A DNA stretch of 64,000 nucleotides, taken from the NCBI GenBank assembly GCA_028641055.1, contig CM054057.1:333156482-333220481 (forward strand), given 5' to 3'. Below the pieces are notes generated by a model. The model did not search any database. It was not told where the DNA came from and saw only the letters and a list, made by a program, of their open reading frames with translations. The DNA comes from Alopecurus myosuroides (Eukaryota > Streptophyta > Magnoliopsida > Poales > Poaceae). Below are positions 45,420 through 55,801 of the stretch, piece after piece. Each line of letters starts with the position of its first letter. Positions within the stretch are counted from its first letter, which is position 1. The translations under genes and the position numbers were made by a program.

Positions 45420-48153
45420 TGAAAGCGCATGGTTCCCCCATATGTGGTTTTGGTAATTAATGACAATCCTTTATGGACTAATGTTTGCATTGAGTTATCC
45501 TTGTAGATCTTGTCCATAGGAAATAATGGAGTTCATGTGTTGAACTCTATTAGCTTCCTTGATGGCCATTGTTACATTCAAGGATTTATATCAAGAATGG
45601 TCATGATTTGAGTTGAGCTTATTGCTAGTGTGTGTTGAAGAAAAGGATTAGGTGATCTTTCATTATCATCTTCAAGACATCATCTTTAGAAGTGAGAAGC
45701 AAAGATACAAGTTTGATCAAGCAAGCGATCAACACACAAAGCTACAAGTTGTACCAAGTGGGATTGTGTATCTCATGGTATGGTAAGCAATTGTCAATAT
45801 AGCTTTGTGAACTAACCCATGATATGTGTGTGTCGCATCTCTATGTGTGGTTAGGTATCTTTCCATGGGCATGAACCTAAAGGAAGATTTCTTTAGCCCA
45901 TGGACTATGTCGTCGTCAAGCGGTGTTTGTCATCGAGCTTGACGTGGAAGCTCAAGTGAAGCATCTAGAAGATATCCTATGCTTGATTCTTGCCACCCTT
46001 TTGGAGATTGTGGCCTTGTGAAGATTTGCCGAAGGGTCTCTCCCATAATGGTGTATGGGGGAGCAACTTGCAAGTCTTCATGAAGCGGAGTTTGTGCTAG
46101 CAAGCGCAATCAAGAAAGAAGATCCAACTTGAGAGAGTCAAGATCTTCATCATCTAGCTCAAGTGGAATGCTCAAGGCAAAGGTATAATCTTGATAGGTT
46201 TTCTATTTTACCGGTCTCGTGTCTTTGGGAGACCGGGTTATAGGATAGATAGTCGTACTATCAAGAGGGGCTCTCAAGTGAGTAACTCGATCGAATCGTT
46301 ATGAAGAGCTCAAACCTTTGCATACTTTGCATATCATCTTTCTTGGTTCTTATTTGGCTTTTGTCTCCTTTGGGTTTTAGTGCTTGTCGTGATCTTCATG
46401 ACAAGCCTTGGTTTCTCGAAAACGGATTTCGTAAGAAAAACTTGTTGCGTTTTCGGTGGTGAAAATATTCCGTTCGTCTTTGAGAATGTTCCCACACCTT
46501 CCATGTGTGGTAACTTCTCCATACTTTGAGGTATCAATATTTTCATTTTTTGTTTGGATACTCCTTGCTGTTATCTTTCCATTGCAATTGGTTTTACCTC
46601 GTTCGGAGTTCATTTGCAAAAGTTATGGGGTTTCTAGTTCAGCCTCTCTGTTCTGGACTCAACCGGATTATTCTAGCCGGATTATTCCGGGCAACCGGAT
46701 ATTCCGGTTAGGGTAGTTTTGGTCCATATTCGGGACAGAGAGGAGCCGGATTATTTGGAACCGGATTATTCGGAGGAACCGGATATTCCGGTTGTGGAGT
46801 TTGTTGCGAAAAATGGCTAAGGACTCGAAGCTTGGAGCTACTGGAGTCAACCGGATTATTTGGTCCGGATTATTCATCCTGGACCGGATATTCCGGTTGC
46901 TGCGAAAAATGGCTAAGGACTGGAAGCTTGAACCTTCTGGAGTGAACCGGATTATTTGAACCGGATTATTCGGGGCATACCGGATATTCCGGTTTGGGCA
47001 GTTTTCAGACCAATTTGCTCACTGACATGGACCGGATTATTGGTACCGGATTTTTCCAAGGGGACCGGATATTCCGGTTAAAGTCAACAGGTTTCGAGCA
47101 GATCTTGAGACCGGATATTCCGGTCCAAATTTGGACCGGATATTCCGGTCCCAGATTCCTGCACAAACGGCTAGTTTTTGTGGGGACCTATTTAAGGGGG
47201 CTTTCTTCCCCATTGGTCCCCAAGTCTTCCAAGCACGTTTTTCCCCTTCTCTCCCACCATTGTTGACCTTGGAAAGCTTGCCCCTCTCCCAATCCCTCCT
47301 ATGATTCTTGCATATCTTTGAGGGAGAAGGTAGAGGAGATCTAGATCCACATTTCCACCAATCCATCTTCCTTCTTAGTGAGGGAAACTTAGTAGATCTT
47401 GATCTTGGAGTTCTTGGTGTTTCTCCTCCATTGTTCTTCCTCTCTTATTCCCCCATAAGCATTTGTTGCTTTGTTGGAATTTGAGAGTGAAGGATTTGAG
47501 CACTTGTGCTCTTGCCATTTGCATCGGTTGCATCGGTTTGCTCTCTCCACGAGGATTCGTGGAAGTTGAAAGTTTGTGAGCTTGTTACTCTTGGGTCTTG
47601 GACCCTAGACGACTTGTGGTGTTCTTGGGAGCCTCCAATTGAGTTGTGGATGCGTGCCCCAAGATTGTGGTGACACCGAGAGCCTCCAATTGAGTTGTGG
47701 ATGCGTGCCTCGGGTTTGAAGGTTGCCAATAGTGGAAGGTGAACTAGGCCTTTGTGGCGGGGTTCATCGGAGAATAGGGTGAGGCCTTTGTGGCGTTGAG
47801 TAGGCCTTCGTGGCGAGCTCACACCCCTCCAACGAGACGTACTCCCCTTTGTGGGAGGAACTCGGGAATACATCATCGTCTCCGTGTGCCTCGGTTATTT
47901 CTATACCCGAGCTTTTTACTTATGCAATTTACATTGTGATAGCCTTCGAGCTTGAAGTTATATATCTTGCTATCACCTTGTTACTTGTCTTGCTTAGCAT
48001 AAGTTGTTGGTTCATCTAGTTTATCCTAGAATATTTAGGTTGTATGCTTGTTAATTTAAACACCTAGTTTATTTCCGCATTTAGCAAGCCTTAACCGGAA
48101 AAGTTTTAATCGCCTATTCACCCCCCCCTCTAGGCGACGTCGTTGTCCGTTCA
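45420..48153 (+). repeat. 3' LTR of element E
   Basis: Exact-length copy of 36875-39608, offset by 8545 bases throughout. No difference seen on reading. Followed by ATTGG and the resumed minus-strand element F. Confidence 0.95.
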
Positions 48154-48477
48154 ATTGGTTCTATAAGGAGCTCGGTATGGTAAAGATGATCCAGGAATTA
48201 AATCAATTGGGTGCTCTATCCCTCTCAATGGTGGCAGCCCCAAGGGAATTTCTTCTGGAAAAACATCATCAAACTCCTGCGAAACATGAGAAACACCAAG
48301 AGAAATAGGGGTCATGTCATTAGAAACCAAGATCTCTCCCTTGTGAATAAGAACAATAGGGACTAGTGTAGGATCCTCTCTAAACTCCCTCAAATCCTCT
48401 TTAGTGGCTAACATGGATAATAGGCTCTCTCTCTTTTTGTTTTTACCACTCAATTTTTTTTGACTACTACTACCCAC
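48154..48477 (-). pseudogene. Element F linker and start of reverse transcriptase
   Basis: Minus-strand frame with FDDVFPEEIPLGLPPLRGIE and PIDLIPGSSLPYRAPYRTN, the conserved lead-in to a plant Gypsy reverse transcriptase. It is interrupted at RTN by element E. Upstream the frame breaks repeatedly (about 48478-48870), where a protease-like passage (CHLLLGSPWQFDRSVKHDG in the 48514-48696 frame) is still visible. Confidence 0.8.
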
Positions 48478-48872
48478 AGCTTGTGTATTTTGTTTTCTCT
48501 CATCCCTCTCACTCTATTTTTCAAGATTCACTTCAATTTTTTGACGAGACTCATTTACAATTTGCTGTGGTGTCATAGGCCTCAAGATAATAATCTTCCC
48601 ATGGTAATTCAACTCATATGTATTTGCTCTCCCATCATGCTTCACACTCCTGTCAAACTGCCATGGACTTCCCAATAATAAGTGGCAAACAGTCATAGGA
48701 ACAACATCAAACTCAATAGTATCCTTGTATGGACCAACTGAAATTCCACACGCACCAGATAGCTCACTTTCATCTCCCCAGTACTACTCAACCACTGGAT
48801 GTAATAAGGATTGGGATGTGGTAAATATTTAAGATTCAACTTTGCACATAGCTCTTTGCTAGCTAAATTCCT

Positions 48873-50399
48873 TCAACTCCCTACATCAATAATAACCTCG
48901 CAAGCCATATTATGACCAATAATAGCTTTAGTTTGAAATAAGTTGCAGCGTTGAGTTTCTGGACTTGGAATCACACTCAAAGATTTCTGTGTGCACACAA
49001 TAGATGGCATAGAAGTGACATAAGCATCCAATGGAGTATCACTAATATAACCATCATCATCATCATTAGGATCAGCATCATCTCCAGTCTCATACTCATT
49101 GTTGTCATTCACAATCATAATTTTTGTATTAGGGCAATCCCTCTTAAAATGGACTTTACCTCCACATGTATGACATGACATATCCTTGTTTCTTGTTGTA
49201 GAGGCACTAGAACCCGTGGTACTTGCTGTCGGTTGTGGTGTTCTCCTTGCATTGGATGCACTAGGCTCGGCCTTGGAAGATGTGCTACCACGAATTGATG
49301 ATTGTGGAGGTGGGGTACTAGAAACAGAAGGTGTTCTCAATGGAAAACGACTCCTTGCACGTGCTGTAATTTTGGCCTCACCATTCAAGTGTGCTTAGGC
49401 CTCTCTAGCATGGTGTAATAACTCATGCATATCATGGTATTGATGACGCATAACAATTCCCTTAATCTTGTAATTCAAACCTGAAAGAAAACGTTGCATT
49501 GTTTGCTCCAATTGCTCTCTCACACGTGCCCTTTGCATGATCAATTCCATCTCCTAATAATAAGCATCCACAGTCATAGTACCTTGTTGCAATTGATCAT
49601 ATTGAGAACGAATACAATTGGGAGGCACAAATTTGTCCCTCATAACTCTCTTCATAGTATCCCAAGTGGTAATGGGTAATTCACCAATTTCAGCCCTTCT
49701 TCTCACAGTGTTATCCCACCAACGAAGAGCATATCCATCAAACTCAGAAGAAGCAAGCTTAATTTTTCTGTCCTTAGTATACTCATGCAAACGTCACAAT
49801 TTCTCAATCTTGATCTCCCATAGAAAATACTCCTCAACATCCATGGTGTCAAAACTGAATGGTGGTATGGAAAAGTTTGATTTATCCAAAGCATCATCAT
49901 CTCTATTGTTTTCAAGAGGTACAATATGGGGTAGCCTTGAACCCATGTGTATGTTGGCTCGGCCTTATAATCCACCTCGGCCCCTCTCTCCTCTAACTCC
50001 ACGGACTACATTGTTTTTCACTCCCTCATTAGATTGAAAACCATTATTAGCATCACTATGCACACTAGCATTATCATCATCAATAGCAGGGAGTCTTTGA
50101 TCAAGAAAATTCTTGAAATCATCAAGTTGAGTAGTCAATGTAGCAATAGAATCTTGGATAGTGGTCACTTGTGTTTGGTTGGCCGTGGCCAATTTAGATA
50201 TGTCCCCCAGTTTGATATCAAGGGCTTGCATATCCACATAAAGAGGATCACAAGCATCAGTCATAAAAGTCCTCAACTCCTTGGGATTTTTTTCCATTTG
50301 ATTTGTCAACACATCACGCAATGCCTCATACTCCCTCCAATTCACACCTTCACCATGGTCCTTCTTTTGCTGCACAAGATCATCACTAGAAGGATCCAT
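48873..50399 (-). pseudogene. Element F gag and start of protease, broken
   Basis: ATG at 50399 (MDPSSDDLVQQKKDHGEG). Successive pieces in changing frames: a coiled coil (50399-49965); a gag core with YTKDRKIKLASSEFDGYALR and FVPPNCIRSQYDQLQQGTM (49790-49554); and a Ser/Pro-rich linker, then the CCHC knuckle CHTCGGKVHFKRDC, an acidic stretch and the protease lead-in CEVIIDVGS where IDGGS or IDGAS is usual (49388-48873). At least three frame breaks and several stops, so it is dead. Confidence 0.8.
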
Positions 50400-51858
50400 T
50401 TGTAGGTTAGTAAAAACAAAAAGCAAGTATCTATATGTGGTGTTCTCTCACAACTCACTCAAAACCAGCAAGAAAAGGTGCACCTTACCGTTCCAAAGTG
50501 AATAGAAATACTTACCAACAAGTAGAGGCAACTAGTGTGCTTGATGTGAAGAAGAGAATACCCGAGATTTTAACTATCACAAAGCAAAACAAGGTATATG
50601 GTGGAGCTTGGTTGGGAGTCCTAACAACACCGAATTAACACCTCCTATATGCTATCAAATGTGATGTAAAAGCACATGAAAAACTCACACCAGTGGATAC
50701 AAATGTGGCTTAACAACTATATGGATGAATTGTTGCAAGCACTAGAAAGTTACTAGCTATGGCTCAAATAGACAGGCACAAGATTGCTGAATAGTAGAAA
50801 CCAAGTGTCACAATTTATATGTAGCAAGCTCCACTAGTAAGCAATGAAATCAATTCGGCCTCTTTTCAATTTATTCCGTTTTCTCTTTTTTTATATACTT
50901 TTACTCTTTTTCTATTTTTTTTGTATTTTTTCAATGGCCTTAAGAACAACTAGGAGCAATATGAACCAAGTAGCAAGTGAAACACAATGGTATATGAGAG
51001 AATGAGCAGCCTGTCAAGAGCACAAAAATAGCTATACTTGTGGGCAAGGTACCTATAATTATGCTGTAGAAAGGTTGTGGCTTGGTTGACAAGGCTTAGC
51101 TATGGAGATCCTAAGAAAATAGAAAGGAAAAACAAAAGAAAACAACCTAAAAGCAACTACTAGCTCACGACAGGAAAACATCCAATTCTCTGCCGTGCGG
51201 CAGCAAAACGGGCAAAAACGCTGCCGGCGCGACAGCGCGTGTGTGTTGTGCGGCAGGGAATCGAAACGGCGGCAGGGCGTGTGCGTACACGACAGCGAAA
51301 CGGAGAAAACGCTGCCGGGCAGGAGTACGCGCGCGCGTTTGGATTAGAACCGCGGCAGCGAAACACTGCTTTTTGTGCTGGGCATGGTTCGAATCCGAGT
51401 AGAACTAGAGAAGAACCGCGTCAACAACTTTGCTCGATTCCGATTCGTGATAGGGTACTGATTGGAAACCGAATAGAACAAGAACCACACGCAGCAACTC
51501 GCACAAATCCACCAAGTAGCTCCCGGGTATGAATCCGAGTAGGTCTAGAACAAAGGGAAACAAACGAGCAACTCACACAACTATTTTTGTGGGACGATTT
51601 TCGGTATAGACTCGAAACAAAAACAACACTCAGAATTGAAAAACAGACTCGACGAAGAACCCTAAACCTAGATAGACTCAAGACACAAAAAGTAAAAGGA
51701 ACACAAAATCAACAAATAACAGCAACAAGAGATGCAATTAGGTGTTGATCTACGACTATGGCACGAACTAAACACTATTTTTTGTGGCTTTTTCTGTATA
51801 GGAAATAAAAACACTCGAACTAGCGTTAGAAAAACAGCTCACCGAGGCAACCTCTAAA
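50400..51858. other. Leader of element F
   Basis: 1.46 kb between the primer site and gag with no convincing gene. It includes a T-rich run near 50880-50930 and a GC-rich patch with repeated 'gcggcag / aacgctgccg' phrases (51190-51360). Confidence 0.5.
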
Positions 51859-51868
51859 TCTGATACCA
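51859..51868 (-). promoter_or_regulatory. Primer-binding site of element F
   Basis: Minus strand reads TGGTATCAGA, matching initiator Met tRNA, three bases from the LTR end (TTATCA at 51877-51872). Confidence 0.75.
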
Positions 51869-51871
51869 AGA

Positions 51872-52380
51872 TGATAAGGGGTGGCCCAATCTTCTCGATG
51901 AACTCACTGATAACTTGTTTGATAACTCGTGTTTCACTGAAAACTCTCCGGCTGATCCCTGATGCCAAAGCAACAGTTTGCAACCCAATGGATATTCTCA
52001 ACTCCACACGCTTGCACAACGTAGCCACCGACTACGAGGTGGTCCTGTACCGTCTTATTCCCAATGGAACAACAGGTAACACACAATTTTGCAAGAGGAA
52101 CAATACTTTCAGATGAATGCTTACAAGCAGTTCTATCCAAAGATTATAGGGCTTATGTTTAACGTAGTCTAAACCTCTCTATTTCGCAACCTAGGTATTT
52201 AAGAGGGGGGCATGGGTGTGGCCAAAGCACCCATCTCCAACCCGAATAGGACTCAATGTTGGACTCCAATTGGACTCAATCTAGACCCTATGGATACAAA
52301 CCGACCCACATATGGGTTCGACCACTTTGGACACACAGGCCCACATCAATATGGCGCAATAATATGTGTTATGCGCCACA
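51872..52380 (-). repeat. LTR of element F, shared with an adjacent copy
   Basis: 509 bp; on the minus strand it runs from TGTGGCGCATAACAC to CCCCTTATCA. The primer site lies on the gag side. A purine tract (GGAGAGGGAGGCAGCACATGGGGGGTAT) lies directly on the other side, beyond 52380. An LTR with both signals belongs to two head-to-tail copies. A TATA-like TCTTAAATACC lies at 52203-52193 on the minus strand. Confidence 0.7.
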
Positions 52381-53517
52381 ATACCCCCCATGTGCTGCCT
52401 CCCTCTCCTTTCTCAAGCACATGTTGTTTTTCCAAGACTTGGGTCTTGTTTTCCACCATGTACATATTGTTTTCCACAAGTGCGGACTTGTTTTCCAGCA
52501 TCTCCTCTCTTGTTTTCAACTTTTACATGTTGTTTTCTCCAAGTATGATCTTGTTTTCCAGCTTCTCTTCCTTATTTTCCAGCTCCTCTTGATGTTCTCC
52601 TCCAAATATGTTTGTGTTATCAATAAACCTGATCATACATAAATGCATAGACTTAGGTAGTATAAAGTTCTCACAATTATAAACATTATATTAAACTAGG
52701 AGTGAATTTACCTGTTGTTCTAATAGTTTGGTCCTTGATCTTGTCATTGGTCCAAGCCTCACACCATTATCTTGATCAATGTGTACCAATAGGTGAAGAG
52801 CTAGGAATGTCCTCATCAGCGGGTGGTTAGTGCTGATGTAGAAGTCGCACGTATAACATAGCAGAGGGATAATGATCTCCACTGAGATGTCGACCAACTC
52901 CGGTGAGGGTCCAACGAGGTCCGGCGAGGACCAAGGTGGCCGGTGGTGGTCCGGCGAGGTACGACGCGACTTTGCCAATCTACGACGAGGTGTTCCAACG
53001 TAGGTGGAGGTCCGGCTTGGCAGTACGATAAGACAGATCGGTCCAACAAAGTCTGGCGACGTTCGGTCAGCTCCATCGAGGTGCCGAAAGGATCTGAAGA
53101 ATTCCAGGGTGGCTCTAATGATCTCCGACGAGATTTTAGCCAAATCTAGCGAGGTTCCGGCAAGGTCCGGCCAACTCCGGCGAGGGTCCGACAAGGTCCA
53201 GCGAGGATCAAGGTGGCCGGTGGCGGTCCGACGAGGTACGAAAAGACTTTCCCAATCTACGACTAGGCGTTCCAACGTAGGTGGAGGTCCGACGTGGCAC
53301 TACAATAAGGCGCAGCAGTCCGACGAAGTCTGGCGAGGTTCGGTCAGCTCCATTGAGGTGCCGAAAGGCTCTGATGAGTTCCAGGGTGGCTCTAATGATT
53401 TCCGATGAGATTTTGGCCAAATCTAGCGAGGTTCCGGCCAACTCCGGCGAGGGTCCAACAAGATCCAGCAAGGATCAAGGTGGCCGGTGGCGGTCCGGCG
53501 AACTCTGCTGATAAATT
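52381..53517 (-). pseudogene. C-terminal end of a second F-type Gypsy polyprotein
   Basis: On the minus strand, upstream of the shared LTR. It includes GPMTRSRTKLLEQQVNSLL (about 52760-52700), a segment type I recall from the tail of grass Gypsy polyproteins. Then comes a degenerate coiled coil with repeated ENK/ENN units (about 52600-52400) just before the purine tract. The 5' half is a GC-rich tandem duplication. No integrase core is visible, so the copy is truncated near 53517. Confidence 0.45.
52907..53517. repeat. Tandem duplication of about 270 bp, two and a quarter copies
   Basis: Units begin with GGGTCC at 52907, 53184 and 53451 (periods 277 and 267). Shared phrases include AAGGTGGCCGGTGG, GTTCCAACGTAGGTGGAGGTCCG and TTCCAGGGTGGCTCTAATGAT (written here in shortened form). 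The copies differ by scattered substitutions, so the duplication is not recent. Confidence 0.85.
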
Positions 53518-53519
53518 CC

Positions 53520-53702
53520 GTCTGGCAGTGCTCCGTTGGTCTCATGGGTATTACAGATGACTCACACAAAATCCACAGTTTCCCTTGTTTTAGGCAAACA
53601 ATTTTCAGCTTTGCCACAGTTCTCAGCTCATAGCAGGTTTTTCACAGCTCACAGTTCACAACAGCTTTTTTTGAATCCACAGATGAACCAAACACACCCT
53701 TA
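53520..53702. mobile_element. Possible Harbinger/hAT-type element end
   Basis: The stretch ends GAACCAAACACACCC, followed by TTA. The reverse complement GGGTGTGTTTGGTTC is a common terminus of grass DNA transposons. It contains repeated 'cacag/cacagctcacag' words. The other end is missing, perhaps cut by the neighbouring Gypsy fragment. Confidence 0.35.
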
Positions 53703-55733
53703 GTCATCTTGCTTTTACCTCACATGCAAGTTTAAGCTGTAAGTTGAAAACTAAGATTAAAAGGGGACAAAGCGAGTAGTGTTTTGGTCCTAGATGACAA
53801 AGTAATACTACCTCTTTCGCAAGTTAAGTTCTTTTAATTCCTCAAAAAGGTTAAATTCTTTTAGTACATTGTCAATCTAAAATATTTTATTTTAACTATG
53901 TAGCGAAATATAATTATATTGTTAGATCCACCATGAAATGTACTTTGATAATGTATAATTACCTTTTTGTGACACGATATGCCGGCATCACACTCTCGTG
54001 CCCCAACATAATCTTTCATTTTCATTTTTTTTCTCTCACACACACATCGTTTCTTCCTCTCTCTAGCTCTTAGCCGCCCCCTTTTTAAGTAGGTGTAGAT
54101 GTGATGTTGCCTCCAACGACAACTCCTTTATGGCACGAACACATATATAGAAATGTAGACACTGCCCCCAAAGATATGTCCTCCTCGCTTAGAAGCTAGA
54201 GGAAAGAACGAGCACGTTCTTGTATGCGCCTACTCAAGAGAAGGTGGCAACCGCCGCCACCCGCGATGTCATCGGCCCTAGGGTCATTGTAGGTAGCACA
54301 TATTCATCATTATGTTTGTAGTTCTTCGTATGAAAAAAGCAGAAATTTAGAGTTGTCGCCTAGCTTGGAGTTGTTCGCTGACGGCTAGAGTTAAAAGTTA
54401 GGCTTGATTGAAATATGTGATGAAATTGAGATCATGGTTGGTCGAGTCTTAATGAACGTGTAGAAGTTCGGTGGAAAGTTGTTGGCCTTGAGTAATAAAA
54501 CTCGTCTTATCGTGGAAAACTGAAAGTTTTATCTACTTCATCCGTTTTAAAATAATTGTCTCAAAGTTGGATAAAACTGGATGTATCTAGACATATTCTA
54601 GTGTTAGATATATTTATTTTTGTCCAACTTTGAGACAATTATTTTGAGACGGAGTGAGTATTATAGTGGAATTTTAAAACTCCTCGTATTTTGAGTTGAA
54701 ACAAGTAGGACATTTTTGTAGAAGAGAGGGGACAACGGGATGCGCACGTTGAGATTGCATTAATTAAACAACACTTCAAGTTCAACAAACAGGAGAACCG
54801 TCACATTGTCGTCGTCATGCAAATCAAATATGTTGCTGTCGTGAGAGATAGAATATAATGACATCTAAAATAAATGAAGATAATTACGTGCAACGTGTAA
54901 TTATATGGTCCCTAAGCTTAATCAGCTCTAGTTAGTTGGTACTTTGCCGTCAACTCGATCGGCTCCATAGCCGCACACCGGCTCACAGCCGGACAACCGA
55001 CCGAGAGTGTTTTTCACGCGTCACGTGGTTCAAAACATTTTATATTTATGTATTTGTCCAACACAATAAAGCACGCTTTATTGCATATACGTGTCTAACT
55101 CCCTCCGTTCACAAATACTGTAGATTACTTCTTTGTGTCCAAACACAATCATATTTGGACAAACAAAACTTCTTCGGTACCCTCGCCTTGCTAGTATACT
55201 TCCTGTTCATTTTCGCTCAAAAAAAGTTTACCTTCTTCATGTGCATAGCATCGGTGCACTTTTGCTGAAATGTGACCTGTCAAACTTGGCTTGGCTTCTA
55301 ATCTGATGCAGAAATGTAGCTATGGAAGTAACAAAACAGAAACGAGGGTAGTTTATCCTTTTGCTCAGCGTTAAGATTGCACTGCTTCACGGGTCAACCT
55401 TTTCAAGGCGGTGAGGTTCCGAGGCAACGTGACAATAAAATCTGACATTTACACGTATTACTCCCTGATCCGGGACGTTATATGGTGCCAAGCTCAACAC
55501 CCCGTAATGACATCTAAAACCATAATACTATCTCCGGATTGTATTTTTGAATCAACAACTGTCATTATCTTCTTTACTTTGAATCCAAAGGAAAAATACA
55601 AAAAATGACCAGAGCAAAATTCGATCCAATCCAATTCGATTACACCCCTATCGAATAGCACCAATAAAATGAAACTCATGGGCGTCCTGGTTATTAGCAT
55701 TGATACACATGCGACACGCCAAGGACCCGAGAG
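53703..55733. other. Intergenic region with MITEs
   Basis: No host gene seen. It holds the Stowaway element at 54536-54658 and a one-ended MITE-like start ACTCCCTCCGTTCACAAATA at about 55098. CT-rich microsatellite-like sequence lies near 54030-54065. Confidence 0.5.
54536..54658. mobile_element. Stowaway MITE (Tc1/mariner)
   Basis: 123 bp between TA duplications (54534-54535 and 54659-54660). The terminal inverted repeats CTTCATCCGTTTTAAAATAA... and CTCACTCCGTCTCAAAATAA... extend for about 35 bases through GTCTCAAAGTTGG. This is the standard CTCCCTCCGT-type Stowaway end. Non-coding. Confidence 0.9.
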
Positions 55734-55752
55734 TTTTTTTTTTTTTTTTTTT

Positions 55753-55801
55753 TTTAGGGTTTAGGGTTTAGTGTTTAGGGTTTAGGGTTTAGGGTTTAGG
55801 G
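55753..55801 (+). repeat. Interstitial telomere-type repeat (TTTAGGG)7
   Basis: Seven 7-bp units of the plant telomere repeat; the third is TTTAGTG, the others perfect. It directly follows a run of T at 55734-55752. Far too short for a functional telomere. Confidence 0.95.

Larger units (their letters stand above)
36875..48153 (+). mobile_element. Element E: gag-only LTR retrotransposon, probably Copia SIRE/Maximus type
   Basis: Two LTRs of exactly 2734 bp (36875-39608 and 45420-48153), identical as far as I can read, flank a 5.8-kb interior. The target duplication is perfect: ATTGG at 36870-36874 and 48154-48158. The primer site TGGTATCAGAGC (39611-39622) fits initiator Met tRNA. The purine tract AAAATGGGGGAGATT precedes the 3' LTR. 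One intact gag frame (39663-41972) is present; protease, integrase, reverse transcriptase and RNase H are absent, with 3.4 kb of AT-rich non-coding DNA instead. This is the layout of a gag-only terminal-repeat element mobilised in trans. Superfamily is inferred from gag and the tRNA site, as pol is missing. Confidence 0.93.
48154..52380 (-). mobile_element. Element F: degenerate Ty3/Gypsy element, 5' part
   Basis: Read on the minus strand: LTR (52380-51872), primer site (51868-51859), leader, gag (from 50399), protease region and the start of reverse transcriptase, cut by element E at 48154 and continued at 36874-36748. The initiator-Met-type primer site TGGTATCAGA and a gag with one CCHC knuckle suit a chromovirus-like group, but without the integrase that is only an inference. 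Many stops and frameshifts, so old. Confidence 0.75.

Noticed and set aside
53208..53511. Frames on both strands through the 270-bp tandem repeats
   Set aside because: Open on both strands because of GC-rich repeated sequence; no domain apart from the short polyprotein tail on the minus strand.
55098..55600. Two MITE-like starts ('ACTCCCTCCG', 'TACTCCCTGATCCGGG')
   Set aside because: No matching second inverted end or target duplication found, so at most fragments.
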